A stretch of 64,000 nt of DNA, from contig JAHIQM010000008.1 in the NCBI GenBank assembly GCA_018902545.1, forward strand, positions 1 through 64,000. Reading direction: 5' to 3'. Of the stretch, positions 1-7,918 are shown piece after piece. Position 1 is the first letter of the stretch. Every line of letters begins with the position of its first letter. The translations under genes and the position numbers were made by a program. The notes under the pieces are model-generated. The model saw nothing but the letters and a program-made list of their open reading frames with translations, was not told the DNA's origin and did no database searches. Source of the stretch: Pseudomonadota bacterium. Its GTDB lineage: Bacteria; Desulfobacterota; Desulfovibrionia; Desulfovibrionales; Desulfomicrobiaceae.

Positions 1-59
1 CGGTAGGACAGCGGACTCTGACTCCGTCAATCTTAGTTCGAATCTAAGTCACCCAGCCA
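1..59 (+). tRNA. tRNA-Gln (CTG), 5' end cut by the window
   Basis: The anticodon loop reads CTCTGAC, giving anticodon CTG. The T arm is cttag-ttcgaat-ctaag, followed by the acceptor strand tcaccca, discriminator G and an encoded CCA. The 5' acceptor strand and part of the D arm lie before base 1. It sits 3 bases before tRNA-Glu, so the two were probably cut from one precursor. Confidence 0.93.
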
Positions 60-62
60 CCT

Positions 63-140
63 GTCCCCATCGTCTAGCTCGGTCCAGGACACCGGCCTTT
101 CACGCCGATAACAGGGGTTCAAATCCCCTTGGGGACGCCA
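63..140 (+). tRNA. tRNA-Glu (TTC)
   Basis: A complete cloverleaf. Acceptor strand GTCCCCA pairs with tggggac, the anticodon loop ctttcac gives TTC, the T loop is ttcaaat, and CCA is encoded. It is the last gene of the tRNA array, followed by a terminator. Confidence 0.96.
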
Positions 141-148
141 AAGAAATC

Positions 149-186
149 AAGGCCTTACATCAAAGATGTAAGGCCTTTTCTTTTTC
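149..186 (+). terminator. Rho-independent terminator of the tRNA array
   Basis: A 13-base inverted repeat (aaggccttacatc / gatgtaaggcctt) with a 3-base loop is followed by a T-rich run. Nothing further is recognisable between here and base 319. Confidence 0.85.
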
Positions 187-319
187 CCACACGCCAATCA
201 CATTATTCGTAGCCCAGTAGGCCGCCAAGGATTCCAGCAACCAGAAGGCGGAGTGCGATACGTGTACGTTGTGTCACATCTGAGATATCTGAACAAATCT
301 CGCCGATACTCATCTCTCC

Positions 320-3076
320 CTACTCTCCAATCCCTGCCATATTCTTCCTTCGATTTCTGACCCACTTATCAAATGATATCACTGGGAGCACAGTTGCTCC
401 GACCGCCATAGCAAACATCCAGCCCCAGCCATCAAGTGGCGCGGAGTTAAAAAGCGTCTGCAGAGGTGGCAGGTAAATGAAGCATGCCTGGAGCACGAGC
501 AGGATGCCGATGCCTATAAAGATCGCGGGATTGCTGAAAAAGCCTTGGGTAAAGAGCGAAGAGTGCAGGGATCGGCAGTTGAGCAGGTAAAAAATCTGGG
601 TGAAGGTAATGCTTGTCACGCAAAGGGTCTGCGCTTCGGAGAGGGCCAGAGCATGCCGGGCGCTCGTCACTGGCTCTGGGCCGACAATACGATAGTACTC
701 CCAGAGGAACAGCCCGCAAGCACCTGCCGCCATAAGGACCCCGACAATAATCAAGCGGGTCACAATAAAGCCTGAAAACACGGGTTCATCGGGAGAGCGC
801 GGAAGTCGCCGCATCGCGTTCGGCTCAAGCACTTCAAAGGCCAGAGGGATTGACAGGGTAACACTGGCAACCAGATTTATCCACAGGGTTTGGCTGGGAG
901 ACATGGCCAAAAGGAGTTCATTGACACCATCAACCTGAATTGTCGGAAAGAAAAACATGGCCACCGAGAGGGTGCAGGCCAGGCCGAGATTGGCGGGCAG
1001 CACAAACGCCAGGCACTTGATAAGATTGTCGTAGACCCGCCGTCCTTCCTCCACCGCTGCGGTGATGGAAGCGAAGTTGTCGTCCATGAGCACAACCTTG
1101 GCCGCTTCTTTCGATACCGCCGTACCGGTTATGCCCATGGCAATGCCGATGTCGGCACGCTTGAGGGCCGGTGCATCATTAACACCGTCACCGGTCATGG
1201 CAATGACATGGCGCTGTGCCTGCAGTGCCTCGACAAGTTGGAGTTTGTGCTCCGGGGCCACTCTGGCAAAGACATTCGTACTCATGGCCGCGTCCTGCAG
1301 TTGCTTTTCGGAAAGGCCGTCCAGGTCACGGCCCGACATCGCACTCTGTCCTTGCGGCAGAAGACCGAGTTGTCGCCCGATAGCCTCGGCAGTCACAGGA
1401 TGATCGCCAGTGATCATTTTAACCGTAATCCCGGCCTGTTGGCAGACCCTGATGGCGTCAATTGCCTCGGTTCGGGGAGGGTCGATCATGCAGAGCAAAC
1501 CTGCAAACTGCAAACCCGCCCGAACGGACTCCGGTTCGATCTGCTCCGCAGAGACGTTTTTCTTTTGTGCAAAGGCGATGACCCGCATGCCCTGGCGGGC
1601 ATAAGTGGCCATGGCATCATTGATCCTTCGCAATTCTGGTTCGCTCAGGGTGCAGCGCTCAAGAACAGTTTCCGGAGCGCCCTTCAGGAGAATGTGGGTT
1701 TGCCCGTCAATCGCGTTCAGGGTGGCCATGAATTTACTGTCCGACTCGAACGGGATGACGTCCAGGCGAGCATGGTGAGCGCGAAAATCCTGGCTCGAAA
1801 GGTCTGCTTTTTCAGCGGCAGAAAGCATCGCGGCCTCGGTTGGGTCGCCGGTGATGGTCCAGATGTTTTGCTCAAGGCGCAGGGCGGCATCATTGCAGAG
1901 GATGGCGATGGTCAGCAGATCATGCAGGGCCGCCGGGAGTTCGGTCAGGCGGGCACCATCGCGTTCGATTTCCCCGACTGGGGCATAGCCGATACCTGAA
2001 AACCGGTATTCTTGCCCGCCCAGCCACGCCACCTGCACAGTCATCTCATTGCGGGTCAGTGTGCCGGTTTTGTCAGAACAGATGATCGTGGTGGAGCCAA
2101 GGGTTTCGACCGCAGGAAGATGCCGGACGACAGCATGCCTGTCGGCCATGCGCCGAACTCCTATGGCGAGGCATATGGTAATTACCGCCGGCAAACCTTC
2201 AGGGATTGCGGCCACCGCCAGAGAAACAGCAACCATGAGGGAATCGCCGAGAGGGGCATCTTTGACCCAGATGCCGAAACTGATGAGTACGGCGACCACT
2301 ACGACTACGGCGACGGTAATGCCGCTGCTGACTTTGGCCAACTGACGAGTCAGCGGGGTCTCCATCTGCCCGGTCTGGTTGAGCAGAGCATTGATGCGGC
2401 CCAGTTCTGTAGCGCCGCCGGTCGTGACCACTACACCTGTGGCCGTGCCCTGAAGAACAAGCGTCCCGCTATAGGCCATGCCGAACCTGTCACCAAGAGA
2501 TGCATCCTGGGCAACGGCATCACTTCTCTTTGCCACGGGCAGCGACTCACCGGTGAGGGCGGCTTCTTCGACCAGAAGATTTTTGACCCTTATCAGACGC
2601 AGATCGGCGGGAACCTTGTCGCCACTCTGCAAGGTCACGAGGTCGCCAGGGACTAGGTTTTCGGCGGGAACGGCAATTGACTGACCGTCTCGCAGAGCGG
2701 TTGCAAATTCCGGCATCATCGCCGCAAGCGCTTCGATGGCTTTACCTGCGCGGTATTCTTGTATAAAGCCGATAATAGCGTTAATGCCCACCGCACCGAA
2801 AACTACCAGAGCATCGGTGATTTTTTGCAACCCGACCGCCATTACACCAGCCGAGATCAAAAGCCAGCCAATCGGATTGTTTATTTGACGCCAAAAAATC
2901 AGCCAGGGGCTATCGTTTCCTTTGCGAAGGAGCGCGTTGGCACCATATTTCTGCAACCGCTCTACTGCTTCGCGGTCAGTCAACCCGCTGAGGCTTGTCT
3001 CTAACTCGGACATAACGTCCTGCTCTGACGAGGAATGCCACAACGTGCTGTCTGGTTTCCTTGCGTTATCTTGCAT
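320..3076 (-). CDS. P2-type cation-transporting ATPase (Ca2+/Mn2+ class)
   Basis: A P-type ATPase of 918 residues that would pump a divalent cation out of the cytoplasm at the cost of ATP. Visible motifs are TGES in the actuator domain, PEGLP in helix M4 (typical of the type II Ca2+-ATPase group), the phosphorylated Asp335 in DKTGTLT, MITGDHP, and TGDGVNDAPALK in the hinge. About ten membrane segments can be seen. The start at 3076 has AGGAG ten bases upstream; the ORF-track start 17 codons earlier has none. It is the last gene of a minus-strand cluster that begins with a manganese riboswitch, so Mn2+ export is the best guess. Ca2+ is the alternative and substrate cannot be read from sequence alone. 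Confidence 0.9.
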   Translation of the reverse strand: MQDNARKPDSTLWHSSSEQDVMSELETSLSGLTDREAVERLQKYGANALLRKGNDSPWLIFWRQINNPIGWLLISAGVMAVGLQKITDALVVFGAVGINAIIGFIQEYRAGKAIEALAAMMPEFATALRDGQSIAVPAENLVPGDLVTLQSGDKVPADLRLIRVKNLLVEEAALTGESLPVAKRSDAVAQDASLGDRFGMAYSGTLVLQGTATGVVVTTGGATELGRINALLNQTGQMETPLTRQLAKVSSGITVAVVVVVAVLISFGIWVKDAPLGDSLMVAVSLAVAAIPEGLPAVITICLAIGVRRMADRHAVVRHLPAVETLGSTTIICSDKTGTLTRNEMTVQVAWLGGQEYRFSGIGYAPVGEIERDGARLTELPAALHDLLTIAILCNDAALRLEQNIWTITGDPTEAAMLSAAEKADLSSQDFRAHHARLDVIPFESDSKFMATLNAIDGQTHILLKGAPETVLERCTLSEPELRRINDAMATYARQGMRVIAFAQKKNVSAEQIEPESVRAGLQFAGLLCMIDPPRTEAIDAIRVCQQAGITVKMITGDHPVTAEAIGRQLGLLPQGQSAMSGRDLDGLSEKQLQDAAMSTNVFARVAPEHKLQLVEALQAQRHVIAMTGDGVNDAPALKRADIGIAMGITGTAVSKEAAKVVLMDDNFASITAAVEEGRRVYDNLIKCLAFVLPANLGLACTLSVAMFFFPTIQVDGVNELLLAMSPSQTLWINLVASVTLSIPLAFEVLEPNAMRRLPRSPDEPVFSGFIVTRLIIVGVLMAAGACGLFLWEYYRIVGPEPVTSARHALALSEAQTLCVTSITFTQIFYLLNCRSLHSSLFTQGFFSNPAIFIGIGILLVLQACFIYLPPLQTLFNSAPLDGWGWMFAMAVGATVLPVISFDKWVRNRRKNMAGIGE

Positions 3077-3196
3077 CGCTAAGCATCTCCTACGAAGATC
3101 AATGGATACAGCCGTACCATGAGGCACGGCTGTATGGGACGTTAACTCTTATAAGATAACAGAAAGTTCATATCCTCTTAGGACATGATTTTCTTT

Positions 3197-3400
3197 TCAG
3201 CCTTTTACCCGTTTGATGGTCCCATTGCTCAGCATTTGTTGAAACTGGGACAACAATTCCTTTTCCTCTTTGTCAATATGACCATCATCGTGAGCGCAAT
3301 CCATGATCTTATTATACTCTTCAGGTGTTACTTCCAGATCTTGAATGGCATGATTGATAAGTTCTTTAAGATTTGACGCTGACTTGCTTGGCTTCATCAT
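3197..3400 (-). CDS. Small acidic protein with an EF-hand-like or TerB-like segment, unknown function
   Basis: A 67-residue soluble protein with a strong ribosome binding site (AAGGAG, nine bases before ATG). Residues around 36-45 read DDGHIDKEE. This resembles the DxDG.I...E core of an EF-hand loop, though the first ligand position is Cys instead of Asp; TerB-like helical proteins carry a similar DG-hydrophobic-D pattern. It lies 120 bases upstream of the P2-type ATPase on the same strand. A metal-binding role is only a suggestion. Confidence 0.7.
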   Translation of the reverse strand: MMKPSKSASNLKELINHAIQDLEVTPEEYNKIMDCAHDDGHIDKEEKELLSQFQQMLSNGTIKRVKG

Positions 3401-3510
3401 AAGTATGTTCTCCTTGATTAAATGTTAATAAACTTCAAAGATCGGCCTCCATTTTCCTTGAAAATCCTTTTGGGATCGCGGATCGCATAAGCCTGAAAGC
3501 AGCGCCAATG

Positions 3511-3762
3511 TCACATTAAGACAAGGGCCGCGAGACAACCGGCGCATCCGCACGCAAAATCAATCCAGCACCAATGACGCTTGCTCCACAAATCCAGAAA
3601 TTCCTTGGCCACGGTGACAAGGAGTCCGGATAAATATAAAGGCGCCCAAAACTGGCCAGTAAGCGTCAATAACAATCCCCAAAAAAAATGAAGTTGCCAG
3701 TCCATTCTGAAGACGGCCATCACGCGGACTCCAGCCACCCTGTACCAATGCAAAAAATTCAT
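3511..3762 (-). CDS. Small integral membrane protein, unknown
   Basis: About 83 residues with two or three hydrophobic helices rich in Trp, Phe and Cys, and a WxDxxxGxxG-like end that recalls small VanZ/YfiM-type membrane proteins. The start is uncertain. I chose the Met at 3762 (weak GAG upstream); the ORF track begins at 3819. It is in the same orientation as its neighbours in the riboswitch-led cluster. I do not recognise the family with confidence. Confidence 0.55.
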   Translation of the reverse strand: MNFLHWYRVAGVRVMAVFRMDWQLHFFWGLLLTLTGQFWAPLYLSGLLVTVAKEFLDLWSKRHWCWIDFACGCAGCLAALVLM

Positions 3763-3837
3763 GGTAATCTCGCAAACCTCAAAGTACAATATTGTGCTGA
3801 GGGTACACCAGTGATGCATTATAAACGGTCAAAGGTT

Positions 3838-3895
3838 CGTGCTGTAAGAAATGCACATTCGCATTTCGTACAGCACGTTGTAAGGACCAGTGGTC
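3838..3895. repeat. Strong hairpin plus a small palindrome between two minus-strand genes
   Basis: CGTGCTGTA and AAATGC pair with GCATTT and TACAGCACG around a 6-base loop (3838-3877), with one 2x2 internal mismatch. It is followed by the palindrome GGACCAgTGGTCC (3883-3895). There is no long T tract, so it may be a processing or weak termination site. Confidence 0.6.
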
Positions 3896-3900
3896 CGGGA

Positions 3901-4422
3901 TCATTGCGGCGAGGGACTATTCTCACCGTTTCCCTGGATGAAAGCCGACAGCATGCCTATGGGTACGCCCAACTCCTCCAACTTGCGAACCACGGATGCC
4001 AACAGTTGGTCCAGCGCGCCTGATCCCGCAGCTTCAATATTTTCCAATGCTTCAAGCTGGTTGCGCTGTTCCGGCCCGAGGTTTTCCATGACGGTCCGTC
4101 CTATCTCCTCGCGCTGCGGAAGACTCAGGTCCTCATTCTTGAGCTTGTTCAAAAGGGGCTCAATAATTTCGCGTTGGTGCTGGTCAAGTTTAAGGTCTGC
4201 CTCGGAAAGTTTCGTTTGCAGGGCTGTCATGTCAATGGACTGCAGATAGTCGACGGCGCCGCCGACGAAACGAGCGGCAAGTACGGTCAAGGTGATTACA
4301 AGAGCGGTTCCGATGACTCCTGTCACGGCCAAGGCCACGAAGATGCGCCGGCCCAAACTGCTCGGCCTTGATGTCTTTGGCTTAAAATTGAGAAGAGAAG
4401 GCGTTTGGCGTGGCTCGGTCAT
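3901..4422 (-). CDS. Membrane-anchored hypothetical protein
   Basis: 173 residues. A short basic cytoplasmic N-terminus is followed by one hydrophobic helix (about residues 26-50) and then a hydrophilic, mostly helical, charged domain rich in Leu, Glu and Gln. GGGAG lies eight to nine bases before the ATG. The topology suggests a domain outside the membrane. The family is not recognised. It lies 137 bases downstream of the riboswitch-controlled gene. Confidence 0.75.
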   Translation of the reverse strand: MTEPRQTPSLLNFKPKTSRPSSLGRRIFVALAVTGVIGTALVITLTVLAARFVGGAVDYLQSIDMTALQTKLSEADLKLDQHQREIIEPLLNKLKNEDLSLPQREEIGRTVMENLGPEQRNQLEALENIEAAGSGALDQLLASVVRKLEELGVPIGMLSAFIQGNGENSPSPQ

Positions 4423-4559
4423 ATGAATGTCTCCCAGTAGTAATGGTTATTATATTTATCGATAACGGCACAAACTACATTCCAAAACATTTCGAAATAG
4501 TCGTCTTATTCGGCATTCTGGAATAATGTTAAACGCGTCTTACACACGCCGTTGACAAC

Positions 4560-4856
4560 TCAAACTTGTGCTTGCTTGGATTGACGCTCCAGTTCCATCT
4601 TGAAGGACGGAGCAAGCTTCAGCTGGCGAGCCAGCTCGTCCAAGTATGCGCCTTTGGCTGGAGGAGCCTGCTTGTTGTAGCCACTGTTGTATGAAGGCTT
4701 GCTGCCGAAAGATCCTCCTCCGCCCATACGTTTGGCGTCCGCCAGATCGGGCCAGGCAAAGAGAAGAAGGGTCAGGACTATAAGCGGGAAAAAAAGATAG
4801 GCCAATCCTGGATGCGCAGCGGCAGCGCAGGATAGCGGTGCGGGAACGTTCTTCAT
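4560..4856 (-). CDS. Small secreted or membrane protein resembling the N-terminus of bacterial Tim44-like proteins
   Basis: 98 residues starting at the ATG preceded by AGGAGG; the longer ORF-track version would translate the riboswitch terminator. A hydrophobic segment (about residues 17-38) ends at LADA, followed by KRMGGGGSFGSKPS. In my memory of the family this glycine-rich segment is the hallmark just after the signal region of bacterial Tim44-domain proteins, but the Tim44 domain itself is missing here. The C-terminus is a short charged helix. It is the first gene behind the manganese riboswitch. Confidence 0.75.
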   Translation of the reverse strand: MKNVPAPLSCAAAAHPGLAYLFFPLIVLTLLLFAWPDLADAKRMGGGGSFGSKPSYNSGYNKQAPPAKGAYLDELARQLKLAPSFKMELERQSKQAQV

Positions 4857-4888
4857 GGGGCCTCCTGTGGTTGGCTGGAGGTCCTTTT

Positions 4889-4932
4889 TAAAAAAAAAAG
4901 ACCTCCAGCATGGGTTATCATGCTGAAGGTCT
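4889..4932 (-). terminator. Riboswitch expression platform: intrinsic terminator
   Basis: On the minus strand AGACCTTCAGCATG pairs with CATGCTGGAGGTCT around a 6-base loop and is followed by about 11 Ts. The 5' arm includes CCTTCA, which is also the 3' strand of aptamer helix P1. A second downstream copy, GACCTCCAGC (4874-4883), can pair with GCTGGAGGTC and would break this terminator. Confidence 0.8.
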
Positions 4933-5017
4933 GGCTCATCGGTGGGTTCCGACGGCAAGACCAAGCGCTTTCGCGCCGAGATTGTTGATCTTGCCTTTGG
5001 GAGTTACTCCCCTTCAA
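4923..5017 (-). promoter_or_regulatory. yybP-ykoY-type manganese riboswitch aptamer
   Basis: Read on the minus strand, the leader has TGAAGG (P1), the loop motif GGGGAGTAAC, the second loop motif GATCAACAATC, the stem GGCAAGA/TCTTGCC, a small hairpin around AACCCA, and the closing TGAGCCAGACCTTCA. These are the conserved parts of the yybP-ykoY Mn2+ riboswitch as I know it. P1 formation (TGAAGG with CCTTCA) is mutually exclusive with the terminator, predicting that Mn2+ switches the downstream genes on. A covariance-model search was not possible here. Confidence 0.78.
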
Positions 5018-5022
5018 ATATA

Positions 5023-5052
5023 TCTATAGTTTCCGATACGCCTACTTGTCAA
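5023..5052 (-). promoter_or_regulatory. Sigma70 promoter for the riboswitch leader
   Basis: Perfect -35 TTGACA and -10 TATAGA, separated by 18 bases. The predicted start of transcription falls at or just before the first base of aptamer helix P1, which supports both assignments. Confidence 0.75.
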
Positions 5053-5244
5053 GAGCGATTCTGCAAGCGCTCAGGCATCCGCATCATTCCAAGCTGAAGC
5101 AGGTTTGCGATAGAAGCTGGAATCCTTTACTTTTTACGTGATTGGGCTTGGGAAAAGGGATTTGTCTATGTGCTGCGGCATGAGGGCTCGCCGATTTCGG
5201 GACGAGGCATGATTCGTCAAAAACGTCGCTCTTCAACGCCCCCT

Positions 5245-6135
5245 TCATCCCTTCCGTCCCAACTCCTCGAAAACCCGCCCCGCGTTGTAGCTGCTCCGCA
5301 CCAGGGGGGCGCTGAATACGTACTCGAGCCCCGCCTCGCGTCCCCAGACGGCGTATTGTTCGAACACATCGGGATGCACATAGCGCTCTACGGACGGATG
5401 GTTGCGACTGGGGCGCATGTACTGGCCCACGGTGGCGATGCGGCATCCTGCCCCGGCCAGGTCTGCGAGCACCCGACGGACCTCGTCATCCGTCTCGCCG
5501 AGGCCGACCATCAGCCCGCTCTTGGGCACGCCGCCAGCCTGGCGGACGCGGCGCAGGAGCTCAAGACTCTGGGCATAGTCGGCCTGGGGCCTGATACGGG
5601 CGTAGTGCGAGGGGGGCGTCTCCACATTGTGGTTGATGATCTCCGGCGCCGCATCAAGCACCGTTTGCAGGGCCGGGCGGGAGCCCCGAAAATCCGGAAT
5701 GAGCACTTCGATGGAGGGCGGCTCGTCTCCGTACGCCTCCCGCACGACGCGGACCGTGGCCGCGAAATGCCCGGCACCGCCGTCGGGCAGGTCGTCGCGG
5801 GTGACCGAGGTGATGACCACATGTCTGAGCCCGAGACTCACAGCGGCCTTGGCCACGCGGCCTGGCTCATCCGCGTCCAAAATCTCCGGGAGGCCGGGCG
5901 CGATGTTGCAAAACGCGCAGTTTCGCGTGCAGACGTGCCCCATGATCAGAAACGTGGCCGTGCCCTGAGAATAGCACTCGAACATGTTCGGACACTTGGC
6001 GCCCCGGCAGACCGTGTGCAGCCCCAGACTCTCCACCAACCGGTCGGTTCCTGCAAAGGCAGGGCTACTGGGTAGTTTGGTGCGCAGCCACGGGGGGATG
6101 CGCAAATACGGAACTGAATTCTCGGGCGCAGACAT
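5245..6135 (-). CDS. lipA: Lipoyl synthase
   Basis: Radical SAM enzyme (296 residues) that inserts two sulfur atoms into octanoyl groups on carrier proteins to make lipoate. The radical-SAM cluster motif CTRNCAFC and the auxiliary-cluster motif [12 protein letters not shown] are both present, as is the C-terminal RSSYNAG segment that supplies the Ser ligand in LipA. I chose the Met preceded by CAGGAGG. This start lies inside lipB, giving a 71-base overlap between the two genes. Length is normal for the family. Confidence 0.96.
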   Translation of the reverse strand: MSAPENSVPYLRIPPWLRTKLPSSPAFAGTDRLVESLGLHTVCRGAKCPNMFECYSQGTATFLIMGHVCTRNCAFCNIAPGLPEILDADEPGRVAKAAVSLGLRHVVITSVTRDDLPDGGAGHFAATVRVVREAYGDEPPSIEVLIPDFRGSRPALQTVLDAAPEIINHNVETPPSHYARIRPQADYAQSLELLRRVRQAGGVPKSGLMVGLGETDDEVRRVLADLAGAGCRIATVGQYMRPSRNHPSVERYVHPDVFEQYAVWGREAGLEYVFSAPLVRSSYNAGRVFEELGRKG

Positions 6136-6724
6136 GCTTGACCTCCTGCATGGAGATGAATTCGTCATGAAGTTCGCGGTGGAGCGAAGTAGGATTGGCA
6201 CCCGGCAGGCCGCACAGAGTGATGAGCCTGAACAGGGACAGGTCGCGGCCCACGTTCAGGGACACCCCGTGGTAGGAAGTCCAGCGCCGCATACCGATGC
6301 CGATGGACGCGATCTTGCGCGGCCCGATCCACACGCCGGGACGCCCCTCGGCGCGGCCTGCGGCCAGCCCGAAATGGTCCAGGGTGCGGATGACGGCCTC
6401 CTCCAGATCAAAAAAGAAGCGGCGAAGTCCCCCCGGCCGGGAGGCGATGCGAAAAACCGGATAGGCCACCAGCTGACCCGGAAAATGGCAGGTGATGTTC
6501 CCGCCGCGCCGGGTCTGGACCAGTTCAATGCCTTCTGCGGCCAAGACATCGTCACTGACCAGAAGGTTCTCGCGCCCGCCGTTACGACCAAGGGTGATGG
6601 TCCTCGGGTGCTCAAGAAGATACAGCGTATCCTCGGCCCCCTCCGAAACCAGGGAAAGCCGCTCAAGCTGAACGGCCTCGGCCTGTGCATGGCTGATAAG
6701 CCCCAAATCGACAATCTGCATCAT
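6065..6724 (-). CDS. lipB: Lipoyl(octanoyl) transferase
   Basis: 219 residues. It moves octanoate from acyl carrier protein to lipoyl domains, the step before LipA. Family motifs are [13 protein letters not shown], the KIASIGIG segment with the conserved Lys, HGVSLNV, and a Cys in LCGLPG that fits the acyl-accepting cysteine. The last 24 codons overlap the start of lipA in another frame, so the pair is translated from one message and the C-terminal tail of LipB is probably not strongly constrained. Confidence 0.95.
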   Translation of the reverse strand: MMQIVDLGLISHAQAEAVQLERLSLVSEGAEDTLYLLEHPRTITLGRNGGRENLLVSDDVLAAEGIELVQTRRGGNITCHFPGQLVAYPVFRIASRPGGLRRFFFDLEEAVIRTLDHFGLAAGRAEGRPGVWIGPRKIASIGIGMRRWTSYHGVSLNVGRDLSLFRLITLCGLPGANPTSLHRELHDEFISMQEVKHVCAREFSSVFAHPPVAAHQTTQ

Positions 6725-6893
6725 TTCTCCCGGTCATGGCGAACGGAAGCCTTCGTCACGCAGGCGGAGGCGACGTGTCAAGGACGCAATGGCCCCCCAA
6801 CCGGGGAAGGCGCGTCTTCAGCTCCGGCATTTTGCTTGTGCCTGACACGCTTCCCACGCTATGGGGTGGCCGATAAAACTTCAAGGAGCGACC
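6725..6893. other. Intergenic region between divergent lipB and the DinB-like gene
   Basis: 169 bases with no recognisable gene or structured element. It should hold promoters for both directions, but I see no clear consensus boxes. Confidence 0.5.
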
Positions 6894-7367
6894 ATGAATA
6901 TTGACTGCGTCCACTGCAAAGCCCGAATTGATTCCTTCGAAACCCTCATGACCGGAAACGCAAACCTGGCCGACATCCGCCTGGCTCCGGACAAATGGAC
7001 CTTAAAGGAGATGACCTGTCACCTGATCGACTCCGCGTCCAACAACCACCAGCGCTTTATCCGCCTGCAACTCGAGCCGGTGCTCGTTTTCCCGAAATAT
7101 GACGCCGAAGAATGGAAAAACGCGACCAAAATCGCATCATTTGACTTCAAGGCCCTCGTCACCCTCTGGAAAACCTACAACGCCCTGCTCCTGCACCTCA
7201 TCGAAAACATGAACCCGGCCGCCTTGAACCACGTCTGGAGACGCGAGGACAAGGACATCTCCCTGGAAGCGCTGATCCATGACTATTTTGCGCACTTGGA
7301 ACTGCACCGGGAGATGTTCACCGAACGCGTGGCGGAAATCAAAGCCTCCACTGATCCAGGCCAATGA
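6894..7367 (+). CDS. DinB-like four-helix-bundle protein
   Basis: 157 residues. The start was chosen at the ATG behind AAGGAG. The layout APDKWTLKEMTCHLIDS near residue 35 and DYFAHLELH near the C-terminus gives the three spaced histidines expected for the metal site of the DinB/YfiT superfamily, which includes thiol-transferase and hydrolase-like enzymes. Two or three Cys occur in the first 10 residues. The exact reaction cannot be told. It is a single gene. Confidence 0.8.
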   Translation: MNIDCVHCKARIDSFETLMTGNANLADIRLAPDKWTLKEMTCHLIDSASNNHQRFIRLQLEPVLVFPKYDAEEWKNATKIASFDFKALVTLWKTYNALLLHLIENMNPAALNHVWRREDKDISLEALIHDYFAHLELHREMFTERVAEIKASTDPGQ

Positions 7368-7558
7368 CTGGGAAAACCGCGCCGAGACCCCCCCGCGCCA
7401 GCGGCCTGATGCATGCCGCGCGGTGCATGATGTGCGACACGCCGAAAAATAAACAACATATTTGATTTATTGATAAAAATATTTTCTGAAAGCCCCAAAT
7501 CTTACAATTGGACGGACGTAGACTTTCAATCAGCCGAAGAAACCCGAATGCCATCCAC

Positions 7559-7748
7559 TCAAACCAGCCACCGCGCCGCCGGAAGGCTGAAAAACTCCTC
7601 CAGAGGAATCCCCGGTCCGCCGACCATGAGCGTTTTGGATTCCGGATATGTAGCCCGGAACCGGTCAAGTCCTCGTGCATCCCCCGTCCCGCCGCTCTTC
7701 ACCTCAATGGCCCAGATGTCCTTGCCTCGCTCGACCACAAAAAACTGC
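7559..7748 (-). pseudogene. Remnant of an AAA ATPase with C-terminal DUF4143
   Basis: Only the last 60-odd codons are left. The reading FVVERGKDIWAIEVKSG, then RATYPESKTLMVGG and IPLEEFFSLPA before the stop, is the typical end of ATP-binding DUF4143 proteins. There is no start codon or ATPase domain upstream; the reading frame is closed by a TAG just before the palindrome at 7755. The ORF track shows only overlapping frames. Confidence 0.7.
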
Positions 7749-7754
7749 TAATCA

Positions 7755-7810
7755 ATCATTTTTACTCAACGGACTGAGTAAAATTACTCAGCCCATTGAG
7801 TAAAAATGAT
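7755..7810. repeat. Nested palindrome built from ACTCA/TGAGT half sites
   Basis: A perfect 15-base outer inverted repeat (ATCATTTTTACTCAA / TTGAGTAAAAATGAT) encloses a second inverted repeat ACTGAGTA / TACTCAG, so TTACTCA and TGAGTAA alternate four times in 56 bases. It abuts the broken ATPase gene. It could be an operator, a terminator relic or the end of a mobile element. Confidence 0.75.
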
Positions 7811-7874
7811 AAAAACTGACTTTTCCATTATTTAATAGATAGTTGCAAAATGAGTCGGAATCGGGAAACAGCAT

Positions 7875-7908
7875 CAAAAAGCCCCGCGCAAACGCACGGG
7901 GCTTTTTT
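7875..7908 (-). terminator. Intrinsic terminator after the toxin-antitoxin pair
   Basis: AAAAAGCCCCG and CGGGGCTTTTTT pair around cgcaaacgca. The symmetric A and T runs would allow termination in both directions. It lies 10 bases beyond the toxin stop codon. Confidence 0.8.
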
Positions 7909-7918
7909 GTTCTCGGCA

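Noticed and set aside
890-1999. 369-residue plus-strand ORF
   Set aside because: Exact shadow of the P2-type ATPase in high-GC sequence; no ribosome binding site and no recognisable motifs.
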